The notes: a model not told the origin generated them from the sequence alone. 64,000 nt of DNA from Chytridium lagenaria (GCA_025449115.1 JAHLKC010000006.1:449467-513466); one strand, 5' to 3'; counted from the first letter of the stretch, positions 1 to 12,411 are shown. Numbers and translations are program-made.

Positions 1-583
1 TAATCGGTATTTCTCCATGGCCTTTGTTGCCGCAGCTGTGGTAGGTTCCAGGCCAGGTACCACAGGATCACTGTCTAACTCGTTTCCAACTTCCGTATCG
101 TCGGTGTCATAATCCTCGTGGAACACAGGCCGCTTTGGGGGACCACCCTTTGCGGAAGAGTAGGACGGAGGCGGCGACTGGGCTCTTGGTGTTTGATCGG
201 ATCGCTGCAATCCAGACAAGGCCATGGGCCGAGAAGAAGCAGGCCTAGACCCTTTCAACGGAACTTCAATTTCCGCCAAGTCTTCCTCTGATGGCCAAGG
301 GTGATCTGGTAATTACCAAAGATTTATGTTAAACATCAAGAAAAAAAAATAATTATATTTAAAAAAAAATTGTATTACCTTTGTTGTTTAATTTCTTGCG
401 TGCGGACCGGATCTTATTCGACAAGGTCTTAGGGCTCCAGGCAGCAAAATAGGGCACTGCCTCGCGAAGTCTCGCTCCGGTCCAAGGTGGGTTGTCGCAC
501 TCTGAAAGCTGTTTTGCCAGGATCATATCATTTTTAGGGGTTTGCCAGGTAATTTTGACGGTAGGTACGGGGGTTTTAGGCAT
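1..583 (-). CDS. Myb/SANT-like protein, left-edge partial, probably Harbinger accessory gene
   Basis: Two exons are visible: 379..583 (68 codons plus one base) and 1..305, joined by an intron with GTAATA donor and TTACCAG acceptor. The frame stays open to the window edge, so the C-terminus is missing. The N-terminal 70 residues contain spaced tryptophans and end in a basic helix (W-S-P-K-T-L-S-N-K-I-R-S-A-R-K-K-L), a pattern like trihelix/Myb DNA-binding folds. The second exon is Pro/Ser/Asp-rich and probably disordered. It is divergently oriented from the transposase at 1705..2666. Harbinger elements are known to carry a transposase and a separate Myb-like protein, so an accessory role is my inference; a host regulator is the alternative. 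Confidence 0.55.
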
Positions 584-1704
584 GATCGTAGTAAATATTG
601 GAAGCTAAGAGGTAAAAGTTGTGTTGGGTTGGGTGGGGTAGTGAGTCATTTATGAGGTTTGGCTACCATTTTATATGTGATTTGGCTAATAAATATTTAG
701 CTTTGTTTATTTACAATATAGCGGAAAATAGCGGTTAAACAAATGAATAAAGAGAAGGGTAGTTCATTAGATTTGACCCTTTTTTGATAGGATTTATTTA
801 CCCTTTTTGGTAATATCATATGATTACATTAACTTAATTTCGCGTTGAAACAGATAACTTAGGGCTTAGCCCATAAAGAAGAGTTCAACTGTTTCTATAA
901 TGGTTATTAAAGTTCATTTTATTATGGTTTTCTAACATTTTCGAAGTAAGTGTTTCTAGTTTTATGATTGAAGCTACACCTCTTAGTTGACTCAATTGAG
1001 ACAACTAAAAAAGTAGCTTCACATATAACTTTGGAATGGGTTGAAATCAGATTTCGAGATTAAGGACATCTATAAAAGAAAGGGCCCTCTAAACATTACC
1101 AGTACTTTGATAAAATAAATTCGAGAAAATATGCTATGTACACGAAACTTGTACCATTTTGTGAGGCTTTTTTTCGCGCATCACGCTCATTTCACCCTCA
1201 AGCATTTATCCCCATACATCCAGAGATATGTGGATTTTAGTCAAAACGACTAAATTGACTACTTTTAGTCGTGTTTACGCGACTAAAAGTAGTCATTTAG
1301 TCATTTTAGTCGACTAAAATGACTAAATTAATTTTCATTTACTTTTCTTAAATTAAAGTTGCAGTAATGTTCTTAACGGATTTGAACTCTTGCACCAATT
1401 ATGGATACTGAAAAAAGGAAGGCAAGAAGACAAATGCCCACCAGAAAGTTTATAATAATGTATCCAAAGTCTTGAATATTTTCCCGCCAATATAATAGAA
1501 AATCACGGAAAAATATTTATTAATCAATAACTTAAAAAATGATAAAATGATGATTTTAATGGCATGATGGCTAAGTTAAAAGACACCTAACGCCACCAGA
1601 TATCTTATAAATAAACCCGTAAAATAATTTATTATTACAATAACCATAATACAATATTATTATATACATTCTGAAACACCCCGCCTGATCTGATTTTAAC
1701 CGCA
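584..1704. other. Divergent intergenic region with two palindromes
   Basis: AT-rich sequence between the two divergent element genes. No coding frame is supported. It contains a 22-base near-palindrome at about 987..1008 centred on CTCAATTGAG, and a larger stem-loop at about 1234..1328, annotated separately. Both could be binding sites or remnants of element ends. Confidence 0.5.
1234..1328. repeat. Long imperfect hairpin built of TTTTAGTC/GACTAAAA units
   Basis: The core arms GACTACTTTTAGTCG and CGACTAAAAGTAGTC are exact reverse complements around a loop of about 7 bases. The symmetry continues outward with small indels, giving arms of about 40 bases. The unit GACTAAA repeats within each arm. 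It lies upstream of the transposase and may be a nested inverted repeat (MITE-like) or subterminal binding sites. Confidence 0.7.
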
Positions 1705-2666
1705 ATGGAGGAGACTGTGGAAGACACAGAAAGAGCAAAGTTTCTGTTAGACGCATCAAGAATAATAAGTCGGTTTAAACTTTTTGGTTTTTCTTTATTT
1801 TATATTACGATATATATAACATATTAAATTATTATTTCATTACTTTTTAGAGGTCGCACTGAAACGTGCTACAAGGGGTAGATTTGGTCACACCGTGTGG
1901 CATCGGAGGTTCAGTGCCCACTTTGGTTGTGACCATGAGACTGGTCTAGAACTTTGGGAGATGGTGCGTCCACAAGCGGTTCAATCTCGCTTGTTGCGTA
2001 TCCATTTCTTTTGGACGCTTTACTTTTGAAAACCTATCCGACCAATGACGTGGCAGCCAGCAGATTCAATGTTTCTGCCACCTCCTGGCGCACAAAGGTC
2101 AATTCAATGCTGACCATCATGAGTAATATCAATACGGTAAACCATTTTATTTATTTTTTTTATTCTTTCACATTATATTCATCGTCTCACCAATTCCAAA
2201 TTAAGATCTTTTGGGAAGACAGGTGGGACGACTGGGATTACCGCCATCCTTCAGCGTATGTGGACGGTGTTGACTTTTTAGTTCAAGAGGACCGACCATT
2301 GAACAAAGGACTGTATAGTCACAAGTTCAAACATGCTGGTTACCGTTACCAAGTTGCCACTGCACTGGGCTCTTCAAAAATCGTTCATATTTCTGGAGGG
2401 TGGAATGTGGAAGTTGGCCAGACCTAAAGATGGTTAGAGAAAGCCTTGTCCCCCTCTTGGATCCCGACGAGACTATTGCCGCAGATAGAGGCTACCGAGG
2501 TGAACCAAAAATCATGACAAAATTAAACGGTAACACGGCAGAAATTAAAAAACATAATTACAACCTGAAACAAATGGGTGCTCGCCATGAAACTATTAAC
2601 AAAAAGATCAAAGATTTAGGGCGTTGTCATCCCTTTTTCGAGGTGACAAAAAAAAACACGCCGTAA
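1705..2666 (+). pseudogene. PIF/Harbinger-like DDE transposase, two frame slips
   Basis: Reading: exons 1705..1768, 1851..2136 and 2206..2666. The N-terminal part has a helix-turn-helix-like stretch (L-K-T-Y-P-T-N-D-V-A-A-S-R-F). The catalytic domain shows Y-V-D-G-V-D, then C-G-S-W-P-D-L and A-D-R-G-Y-R-G, followed by a conserved E in R-H-E-T-I-N, as in the DDE_Tnp_4 group. The frame breaks near 2024 (a T4 run) and near 2398; each behaves like one missing base. The product would be about 230 residues, short for an active transposase. It could be a decayed copy or an intact element with sequencing errors. The first intron donor (GTCGGT) is weak. Confidence 0.65.
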
Positions 2667-5600
2667 TTTTTCAAGTTGTTGCAAATATTGTTAATTTATC
2701 CATGCAACGAGAACCTTTGTATTCAATTTTACCGAAATTGCAATTTTAAAATAAAAGATATTTCATTAGCCGTACATTTTGCTCCTTTATTATTATTAGT
2801 GGAAAATGGAAATACATTTAAAAAATTTTCAGTTTTATAGAAATTTTATATTTCTTATGCATATATTGATTTTAACCTTAATCTCCAAATAAATAATAAT
2901 ATTTTGTATCTACATTATTCCCCGTTACGAAAAATGAAAATTGGATGTGCTTTCTCAAATTTGCGCACGTTTCCAGCGAAAAGGCAAAAAAGAATCCACG
3001 CCTGTCATCATCTTGTTGTGTTGACCCCTCTTTTCCTTCCAAACATCGAACGTGGAATTCTATTTGTAAACGTCTTTGGCTTGCCTCACGGAGAAACGCT
3101 TGGGATTGGGACATATTCAGGGTCGGAAGCTCCACCCTCCTTCCTAAAGACAAAAAAAGGAAGGACTATTTATTCACTTGGCATGCTGTCAGATAGAAAA
3201 CTTTGCCGAGAAGGGGTTTCACCTCTTTAGGCTCAAATCTTTGGCGCAAAGGAAAAGTTTGGACGATGGCGCGCAGCGACGTAATGGCGGAGGGGGCGGG
3301 GATTTCACTCCGAAAAAAAGGATTTAGGCGCAACCCCGAAGGCTGGAATTAATATTTCAGGATGTGATGGAAAAGTGGTTTTGGCTTTTTGAAACAATCT
3401 TGTGGCTGGATGTCGTCTTTCAGCTTTCTCAGATTTTGTTGCGATTATTGATAAAAGAGTGAAATGGGTTAATTCCCTTAAATTGATGATGCGCCTTGTC
3501 TTTGAAGACAGGAATGATAAAGAAAGAGAAGAAGAAAGAAAGAGTAGTGTAAGAATAAATAACTTTTGAGTTTATATTAAAGCCTGAAACTGGTGAGAAT
3601 GTAGTAGAAGCTCATGAAGCAAGGGTCTCGTCGGGTGATTTCAGAAACGGCCTATTAATGTTTTATTTAGTCGGAAGATTTCAGAAACGTCCTATTAATG
3701 TTTTACCTAATACCATATGGCTCTTTTTCATTACTAATATGGTTTTGATATATTAATTAGTAATCTATTTCCCTTTTCTCATTTCACGCTTTATGCTTTA
3801 CGTGTCAATAATATAGTGTTTCGAGGCTGGAATTAAAGAAATATCAAACTGTGGGAGATTTTTGAAACGCATTTAAAACATATCTGAAAAAGGGTGAAGC
3901 AGATTGCCTTAACTCATTTAAAAATAACGATACCGCCTTATACACATGTCCGCGTGGCTTATAATAAATCAAAGATTGCATTCTACGTCACCGTGGAAAT
4001 ATCCACAAGTCATAGGAAACATCTGTAAAGATGCTTGCATATTTCCTCTAATCCACTCCAGTTTATCACAGTTTTATTCAGTTTGTACAGAGCCGAAATT
4101 TCTAAGGCCTATCATTATTACCTTTACAATAAATATTGCCTCGTAAATGTTTATTAGTAAACTCCAACTTTATTCAACTTTCAATCCACGATTTTATCGT
4201 TGTCTTCCATCTGCTCAAGTTGACTCAGGCATTCCGCATTGCTCGTTTCTTCAAGATCTGTGCCCCATACTGCACAAAAGTTTAGCTCCACGCAGTACTT
4301 GTTTCATACTCGGCGGTTTGGCATTGTCATTTCGACTTTGACTTGGCGTCGCTGACTATTTGTCGGTTGGCAGTAAATGAGGTAATGATATGCTCTGCTG
4401 TGAGACTTTGTCTCGGATACCGTCCTGTAGTGTAAGTCATACGGTACCATCTCACTATGAACCTGCTTTTGAACTTCAAAAAAAAAGCGGCAAGTGCCTT
4501 GCCTTCACCTTTAGACGTATATATAAATAAAATTCGCGATAATAAAAATATCTCCATAAAAGACACATCTGATATCAGCAGATAAAAGTTGAAGAAAAAA
4601 AGCACCCAAAAAGATATCAAGGTTTTCTGCACGCACTGCACCACGATTATCCTGCCGTCATCTTTTTTCGAACATGCGCGGCGCAGCCATTTTTGAACCC
4701 TCAAAATGGGACTTGAGAGATTCAGGGCCAATTTAAACAAATAAATAAATTATAAAAAAAAAGGGGCAAAAATCTCTCATTTTTTTTTTGATTTTTTTTT
4801 TTTTCTTTTCCTTTTTTTCAAGGTAAAAAGACATTGTCACGTTGCAGCACTTTCATTGGAAGGGCGCGCGGGCTGATGCAATGACGTTCCTGTGTCAGGC
4901 GCAAACCATTGAGGTTTTGCCGAGGAGAAGGGGAAGAAGGGCGAGTGCCCAGAATATTCCAATGATGAAAAAAGATATGGAGAGATAGCATTCATACATC
5001 CACGAAAACGAAAGCCTGTATCTTTTTAACATGGATGCTCAAGATCAGACAGACAATGGCGCGGACAAGACTGGGTGACGCCGTCTTGAGCAGTGTGCTG
5101 TATTCCGTGGAATGCATCATGGATGTTAGGATGTATCTGTTTACGCCTTTATGAAAAGTGGATGGGCTGGAGCCTTGGTAGTTTGGTCGGTCGGTCCCCT
5201 TCATGGACAAAAAAAAATGGAAAGTTGTTAGGTCAGTATGAATATCGTTGAATCGTTTCGTCTTTTTTGTCTTTTCTCTTTTGCAAATCCATGACTCTTT
5301 CTATTACGATCCCAACTACTTTTGCGGTGCTTTCTTTCCCCATGAAACATTCCAAATAATTAATAAGAGATTAAAAAAATGAAGAGATAAAAAAAGCGTT
5401 GATGGAGCAAAAAGCAATACTGTCAAAGCTTGGCCCCTCTGGAAGCGAGATGACACTCCTTTCCGAAATCAACGCAACCTTACCCTTGGCACACAACGTC
5501 AGAACATGCCCAGAAAGGGCACTTTCCGTCCGTCCCTTCCAGACTCGTATCTATTTTACCACAACACATTCGTCCCGCATGCGCCTAAACCAAAAGGGCC

Positions 5601-7201
5601 ATAGATATTAAAAAAGAGTCAAAAAAAATATGTTATGTGGAACGGGCGCGCACCCGACAAAAAATGGCTGGAAATATTTTAATGGCTGTCCAAAAACAAA
5701 AAAAATAAAATCTGGTTTAGGCGCAAACCCAAAAATGGCTAAAACCCAGTTTGTTTCGGAGTATTAGAGTAACGCCAGCCATTTGAGTGGAAAAAAAAAT
5801 GCTCTGTCATTCAATTAGTAAAATGCTGCATATGTTGAGGTGGACGCCGACCCTTCTGAAAATAAAATAAAAAAGAAGGAAGTTGATATTGTGTTGGCGT
5901 ACTGTGGTATGCGCCATGTCTATTGTTGACTCTTTTACAGTAGTTAACAATGGAGAATGGATTTGGCCAACATGGATTCAGGGAAAATGAAGTAAGCGTT
6001 ATGTACTTTGTTGATAGAGTTGGAAACGGATGAGAAGGTAACATCATCCATGAAAAAGGGTGTTGACAAATGATTTAAGGATCAAAAGTCTATGTTAATG
6101 TTTTATCGTAGCCCTGAGTTATGTCCTTTTCATTTCCCCCCCCTCCCTCTCCGCATCATCCTTAAGCGTACGTTTTACGTGTCAAATGTGCCGTTTTACT
6201 TTACGCAATCAATGAAATAAATTTCAAACATATCTGAAACGCATTTAAAACATATGAGCGATTTCATTGAAATTGCAAAATTGAGAGAAATTGAAATCTG
6301 GGATACCGCGCCTTGGGCAAAGATTGGGAAATATCCCAGAGTTGTACATGTACAAGCCAGGGAAACAAGAAACTCTGCCAGGAGGGACAGGAGGAGGAAG
6401 GAGGAGGGTACGAACCTGTTGCGTAGCAGTGAAGGAGGAGTGGGACGGAGGAGGGAAAGGCTAAGGGCAAGGCGTCAACCCTTTTAAATTTATATTTTTT
6501 TACTAAATGCACGTAAAACCAAAAACTGCTTATTTAATTATTTATTTTATCACCTTTTTCCACTTAACCCTGTTTCCCTCTTCCTCTGTTTGGGATAATG
6601 GTGAAAAGTCACTGTTGGATCTCTCCTCTCCTCTCCTCTCCCTTTCTTCCTCTTGAGCAAGCCAGCCTTTACCATCACCGTTTACATGCTGTGATATTAG
6701 CCAACTACCTTTTTACAAAGGGCTAAAACTACTCTGTCAATTTCTTGTCCCCTCCTCCACCTCCACCAGAAACGCCTTCTTCTCAATCTCAACGCACTTC
6801 GTCGTCTACCGCAAGCGACGTTTTGCCAAACTAAAGCTTCAACATCCGTCACCATACCACCTTCAATCGAGCCCTCATCCCAGTTGGGGCCCCGCTCAAG
6901 CGGAACGCTCCGACAATCCCTCAAACAATCAGAACGGCCGTGGGGCAGTAGCAGCGTTGACGGACATAGAGGAGGAGTCAATAGTGAAGCCTACGCATTG
7001 ATCTCTGCCCTTACACCGCGCCATCACTGTGCATCAGGCTCGTGGGACACATCTCCCGGATCGGTTTTTGGAAAGCAAAACGTCACCACCAGCGCCACCA
7101 ACGACATTCAACCTTCTGCTTCAAGACGGTGGACCGGGTCTTTAAACCTTTCAACAACGGCAGCACGGCCTGAATCCAGTCTTTCCTCACCTCCCCCCGA
7201 C
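2667..7201. other. Long AT-rich stretch without a supported gene
   Basis: Several short open frames occur on both strands (for example about 2900..3230 and 4327..4740), but none has a recognisable domain, splice structure or coding-like composition. A direct repeat of about 28 bases (ATTTCAGAAACG.CCTATTAAT type) occurs at about 3639 and 3675. The string GAAACGCATTTAAAACATAT recurs near 3863 and 6237. A frame open from 6701 to the zinc-finger gene lacks an in-frame ATG, so it may be 5' UTR or an upstream exon. Confidence 0.5.
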
Positions 7202-8874
7202 ATGGCTGAAGAAGATATTGAAGAAAAGGTGAGGGGTGAAACCGCTTCGGCCCTCATGGCCATCGCTGCAAGAGCCCGTGAGAGCAGCAAATCACCCCCA
7301 AACGCCATCAACCCCGTAACGGCTTTCACATCCAAGAGTTCTCCTAGGATTTCCTCACCTTTAGCGTCCCCGGCCATGTCTCTTGCACGAGTTCATGTCC
7401 CATCCTTTTCCATCGATTCGCTTATTTCAGCCCCACTCAAACCATCCGCTTTATCCTTCAAGCCTTCCTCCTCCCCAATGATGCCTCTTTCCGTGTCCTC
7501 ACCAAAGCCTTCCAACTCGCCCGCGGCGGATGCAACCCATCTTCCAAGCATTCGCCCTCTTACATGCCGTCGATTCACCTGCTTCCTTTCCTCAAGGACC
7601 CCCTTCTTCACATCAGCCCATGGAGTATCAAAGCTCTTCACATCAGTCCATGGAGTACCAAAGCGTCTGCTCAACAAAGAACCACCCGCATCCATCCTCT
7701 CCACACCTCAACCTCACTTTAAAACCATGGACCCCACCACCCCACATCACCCCTCTCCCACGCTTCCCAAACCCATCTCCACCACCGCACCCAGACAACA
7801 TCTCAAGACCCTCCACACCCACCTCCTACCTCCCATCCACCTCCCACCGTCCTCACCCTTCCTTCTCCCCATCCCCAACCCCCATCCACCAAGACCCTTG
7901 CTACACAAGCGTCCTCCCCAACTTCATCTCAACCTCCCCAACCCTCTCCCTCTCCCTCCCCCCACATTCCAGCTCAACGCGGTCGTCCCCGTCAAACCCC
8001 ATACCCCCTTCTTCACCGTCCACCCTCCCGTCCATCCTCTCACGCGCAGCCGACGACTCGGACGCGGATGGCTCCAAACGCGATTACGCTTGCACTTTCA
8101 ATGGTTGCGGGATGGTGTTTAGTCGACGTCATAACCTTCTCTGTCATATGACCATGCATACCGGGGAGAGACCGCATGCGTGTACTGTTGTGCCTGGTTG
8201 TATGGCCGCGTTTAGGAGAAGACAGGTGAGGCCTTCGCACCCCTTTTTTTTTTTTTTCTTCTAGTCCAGCCGTCATGTCCGCCGTGTTGGGTTGCATGGC
8301 CCTGTTTTGTGTTACCAACGTTTTCCATAAACTTACTTTTTATGATTTTTAGGACCTTTATCGGCATATCAGGTCCGTTCATGAGCAGAGTGGGAACAGA
8401 CCTCACGCCTGTCAACACTGTGGAAGACGTGAGTATTTTTCCCCATTTTTGGTTTTTGGTTTTGTTTGTTTTATTTGTTTTTGGCCTATATTTTTCTGGT
8501 TTTGCCTTTTTTTTTTTTTAGATGTTTGGTTTTCTTAAATCTTGTTTTCGGTTTCTGTTGTTCTTGTTTTCCGATTTGGGTTTTTTTTTTGGTCCACTTT
8601 TCCCCCTTTTTGTTTTCCGTTTTTCCTTTCCATTTTCGTTTCCCACACACACATCTAACACCCCCTTCCCAAAGGTTTCGCCCGAGCCGACGGTCTCGCC
8701 TCCCACCTCCGTCGCAAACACATGGTCGAAGTCACCATTGACGACCGTACCGGGACCGTCATCTTTTCAAACACACCGCAGCCATCACATCCTTATCCGG
8801 GTGTCGCGCCTCATCGGCCTTTACAGGGTGATGCGGCGTCGTCATATCCTATGGGACATGGGTATCATTCTTGA
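7202..8874 (+). CDS. C2H2 zinc-finger transcription factor
   Basis: Exons read as 7202..8225, 8353..8428 and 8675..8874. The start ATG follows ...CCCCCGAC and is the only in-frame ATG upstream of the conserved parts. The first 350 or so residues are Ser/Pro-rich with a short conserved-looking block F-S-I-D-S-L-I-S. Three C2H2 fingers follow: C-x4-C finger Y-A-C-T-F-N-G-C-G-M-V-F, a second ending H-I-R-S-V-H, split by intron 1, and a third C-Q-H-C-G-R-R-F, split by intron 2. The linker T-G-E-R-P-H is typical. The frame shifts once between about 7480 and 7560, consistent with a missing base. It is probably a nuclear DNA-binding regulator; targets are unknown. Confidence 0.8.
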
Positions 8875-9465
8875 TGTTTGTCGCTTTTTGGGTGTCTTTG
8901 TTGGGGGTACACACGCCCTTGCTTTATCCTATTTGTTTTTTTGTGGGTTTTTCTGGGGGATGGCGAAGGAGAGGGGAGCGGGAGAAGGGCGATTTGTGGG
9001 GGGTGAAGGCGTATACCTCTTTTTTATCTTATAGTGTTGCTCGTTGACACAATATATTATGTTTTTTCGGTACATTCAAAGGTGTCGTTGGTGGTGTGTG
9101 AGCCCGTTTACAATCTTACCTGGGTATACTTTAATGTACAGGGGCGTTGTGTGCTTTGGGGGTATCATTTCTTGTAATTTGGGTGGTTGTAATTTGGGTG
9201 GTGGTCTTTTCGGGTACACGGCTTTTGCTTTATCGTATGTTTTTTTTTGGTGTACGGTGTTTGGGAGTGTTTTGGGAGTGCTTTGATTAGAAGAGGAAAG
9301 GGGGGATACCTCTTTTCTTACAATGTTGCATAAACGTTTGACATGCGATATATCATGTTTTTCGGTACGTGGTGTGTAAACTAAAAACCAAATACCGCAT
9401 CACATTGGGTACCCTTGAGCTTTACAGGTTGGACGCGGCGTATCCTATGGGACATGTGTATCTTT
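8818..9465. repeat. Duplicated 3' end of the zinc-finger gene
   Basis: The string around the stop codon (TTTACAG..GATGCGGCGT.., CATATCCTATGGGACATG.GTATC, 8818..8867) recurs degenerately at about 9410..9465. Intervening segments also repeat: T-rich blocks ending ...GCTTTATC.TATTTTTTT and ...TACCTCTTTT..TTACAATGTTG at about 8930..9060 and 9220..9350. This points to tandem duplication of the terminal exon and UTR followed by divergence. No additional finger exon was found in the copies. Confidence 0.55.
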
Positions 9466-9838
9466 TAAAAAAAGAGGCAAAATCATAAAGTATATCTTGA
9501 AAGGAACAAAAAAATAAAAGGAGGAATGCATTCTTTATTCAAATACGCAAAGGAAAGAAAGAGAAATCAACGGTGGGGGGAAAGAATAAAAATACGTACA
9601 CCCACATAAAAAATGTTTTTAAAACAAGAGCATACACACAGAGGGGGGGGAAACGTACACACAGAGGAAGAGTAAAAAGAAATACACACACATTTGGTTC
9701 TCAACAAACACATAAAAGCAAAGATGTAAAAAAAGACATAAAAATCAAGAAAGCGTTCAACAGTACAACGCGAAAAAAAAAAAGTTCATGTAAACAAAAC
9801 TCTACCAAGCGGTGAGGAAGGGGATTTAATACACTCTC
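9466..9838. other. A-rich intergenic, nothing recognised
   Basis: Low-complexity purine-rich sequence (9480..9820) between convergent genes. It probably contains the 3' flanks of the zinc-finger and cysteine-rich genes. Confidence 0.4.
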
Positions 9839-11612
9839 TCAAGCCCTGTAAGAGAACCAAAAGTTATACCAAAAGCTCTTACTCCCCGCATCCATCGCCC
9901 TCACACACCAATCCCCAACAAGCACACTCTGATCCACACACTGACTCCTCACAGGCCCACCATCCGCTTTATACACAGGCACAGCATCACAAGCGCGGTT
10001 CCCCTTTTCCCTGTACATGCTGCAATCCGCGTAAGATTTCGCCTCTCCAATCGATTGGACGCGAAGGAGATCCTGGGAACGAGAAGCGATCGATTCCGTG
10101 TCTGTGTCAGAGTCAGAGTCGGGCTCGGGGTCCGGGACGGGCATGTCGTCGTCGTTGGATTCGGGGTCGGTGGTGTCGCGGGTCTTGAGAGGGGGGTAGG
10201 TGAAGTCGTAGTTGTAGGTGGAGGTGCCTTCGGGGTTGACTTTAGCGAAACATTGGTTGGCGACGCTGATTTGTAAAGAAAAGAGGGCAAGTGAAAAACA
10301 GTTATTAGGAGGAAATGAAAATATTAAAAACCTTTTTTTAAAACAAAGAAAGATTACTCACGCAACGTTTGCATCAATGCACTTGTAGCGAACCGGCCAT
10401 TCCGGGTTTTCATTCCACTGCGGGAAAATCTCACACCCCTTGTTCCCCGTCATCAACAACTCACTACACCTCTTGTAGGTTGTCGCAGCACCCTGAGTCA
10501 TTGTCCTCTTGGTGTTGCGTTCCTGAACGGCGGCGCGAGATTGAGGGGTAGGAGGGAAGGTAAAGTCCCAGGTGTAAGTCTTTTTCCCGTCATAGGTGAC
10601 CGTGTTGTAGCATTTGTTACCGATTCTAATAATAAAATGAAGGAAAAAAAATGAGAATTGTCAGGAATGTGAATGGGGGCCAAGCGTCATGCGGTGTGGG
10701 GATGGTCATGGTCGGAGTGCGGAGAAAGCCAAAAAAGAACAAGAAACGCCCCCACTCCTCGCCCTCCTTCCCCAAGAAAAAAACAATATTGCAATGTAAA
10801 GAGAGAGAGAGAGAGACTCACTCCACATTCGCATTGATGCACTGATACCGGACAAGCTTCTTTGGGTCACTCGAATACTCTGGAAGGACTTTACAAGCCT
10901 CGTTGCCCTGTGACTGCAAACCCCCACACTGAGCATACGTGGTTGCCTTTCCATTGACCATGACAGGACGGGTGTTGCGTTCGGTGATGGAGGAGGAGGG
11001 GTCATTGGTGACGGTGCGGGCGAAACGCGGGGGGTAGAGGAAGGCGTAGCTGAAGGCTCTGCGGTCATCGACGGATTGGACACAGGCGTCGGCGTATCTG
11101 TGGGAGGCGTGGGTATGGGTTAGATTGGATGTTTGTATGTGATGGTGGTTATCAGGTGGGCATGCGTGGGAGCAAAGAGTCCAGAAGGAGATGACGTTGA
11201 TAAACACGCATGGTGTACATGGCATAGAGTGGCATGGGTGAGAACAAAGAGTCCAGGAGAAGGATGACGTTGATAAGAGTGGCATGCGTGAGAACAAAGA
11301 GTCCAGAAGAAGGATGACGTTGATAAAAAAACATTGAATTGAGCATGCGTGAGAGCAAAGAGTCGATAAGGGATGACGTTGACCCTATCACACCCTACCT
11401 GCTGTTATCCGTCAAACAAGCGCCACTGGTCATAATCTGGTCCCCATCCGGATTCCAAGCAGGGAACAACTTGACACACTGGTCATACCCATCCGCTCTA
11501 TACTTTGAGCAGTCGGCATAACCATTGACGGCGCCAGTCACTTGAACCTGACGACGGTTCGCAGTGACGAGGAGGGGGTGGTGAGAGCCAAGATGGCGAT
11601 GGTTGAAAGCAT
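9839..11612 (-). CDS. Secreted protein of repeated cysteine-rich modules
   Basis: Four exons on the minus strand: 11399..11612, 10822..11097, 10362..10625 and 9839..10265. The N-terminus is a signal peptide (M-L-S-T-I-A-I-L-A-L). Exons 2-4 encode similar modules: an aromatic-rich segment (Y-x-W/Y-D-F-T-F/Y-P-P), a variable linker, then Y-x-x-C-S....G-N-x-x-C-x-x-x-P-x-W/Y....V-R-Y-x-C-x-x-x-N-V. Exon 1 holds a half module of the second type. All three introns are phase 2, so modules can duplicate without frame change. The signal peptide is out of frame with the rest unless one base is added to the G5 run near 11574. The family is not recognised; a wall or extracellular protein is likely. Confidence 0.7.
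11158..11390. repeat. Four degenerate tandem repeats inside intron 1 of the cysteine-rich gene
   Basis: Units of about 45-65 bases share GCATGCGTGAGA.CAAAGAGT and GATGACGTTGATAA. Four copies lie at about 11160, 11235, 11285 and 11345. They fill most of the 301-base intron 11098..11398. Confidence 0.7.
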
Positions 11613-11676
11613 GCTTTTGTGGTGTGTTGTGTGTGGTATGGATGTGGGTTAGGTTGAGGGGGGGAATGCAGTGCCC

Positions 11677-11684
11677 TATTTATA
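11677..11684 (-). promoter_or_regulatory. TATA box of the cysteine-rich gene
   Basis: TATAAATA on the minus strand, about 65 bases upstream of the start at 11612, in an otherwise G/C-containing context (CGCGTATAAATAGGGC). The position suits a TATA box with a short 5' UTR. Confidence 0.6.
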
Positions 11685-12411
11685 CGCGTTTCTGTATAAT
11701 AATAATAAATCGTTTTAATATTTAATGTATGTAGTTGTTGTTGGGTAACTATTAGTATTTATGTAGTGTAGTTGTTGTTGGGTAACTATTAGTATTTATG
11801 TAGTGGGGCTAAATGAATAATTCATATTGTGTAACATGGACAGTGCCAGCCATTTCCTAATGAATGAATGAATGAATGATAAAGTGGGGCGGTATAGCCA
11901 TCTACATATATTTACTAATAAATACATACATACTATACTATATATATTAGTAAAGTACGGTCAGGGTACTTTATAGATAGGTGTAAAATATATAATACCT
12001 AGATAGATAATAGAGAGAGAGAGAGGGTAGCCATCCATCTCTATTACAAATGTACTTTTAAATCAACATCCACAACCACTGTGACTATACTAGACATATG
12101 TACATACTTGCTTTCTATGCATATATTTACCTTATATTTACCTACTACATACACACATACATACACTACAAAAATAAAACAAATCTTTTTAAATAACAAA
12201 AACTATATAATATTTAAAAGAAAAAAAGAACTCAAACAGCAACATCATCATCATCATCATCATTATAAATCAAGTGTTTTATAAGGCTCAGCACGTGCAA
12301 AAGGAAAGCAAGCAAAAAGAACCAAGCACCAAAAGAAAACAAACTATATCCAACCCTAAACTATATACACATTCACATCACCATCTCTTTTCTATACATG
12401 CTCATCACTCT
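11685..12411. repeat. Intergenic with tandem 37-bp duplication
   Basis: Two perfect adjacent copies of a 37-base unit starting TGTAGTTGTTGTTGGGTAAC lie at 11730..11766 and 11767..11803. The remaining sequence to 12411 is AT-rich with short ATAC/GATA runs and a CAT-repeat near 12246. No gene is supported. Confidence 0.6.

Noticed and set aside
2878..3230. Overlapping frames on both strands
   Set aside because: Neither strand shows coding-like composition or a recognisable motif.
4327..4740. 137-codon minus-strand frame
   Set aside because: AT-rich, no domain, no splice context and irregular hydrophobicity; probably chance.
7530..8122. Alternative Pro/His-rich frame beside the zinc-finger gene
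   Set aside because: Only the frame leading into the fingers is supported after the slip near 7500. The other is a shadow of C-rich sequence.
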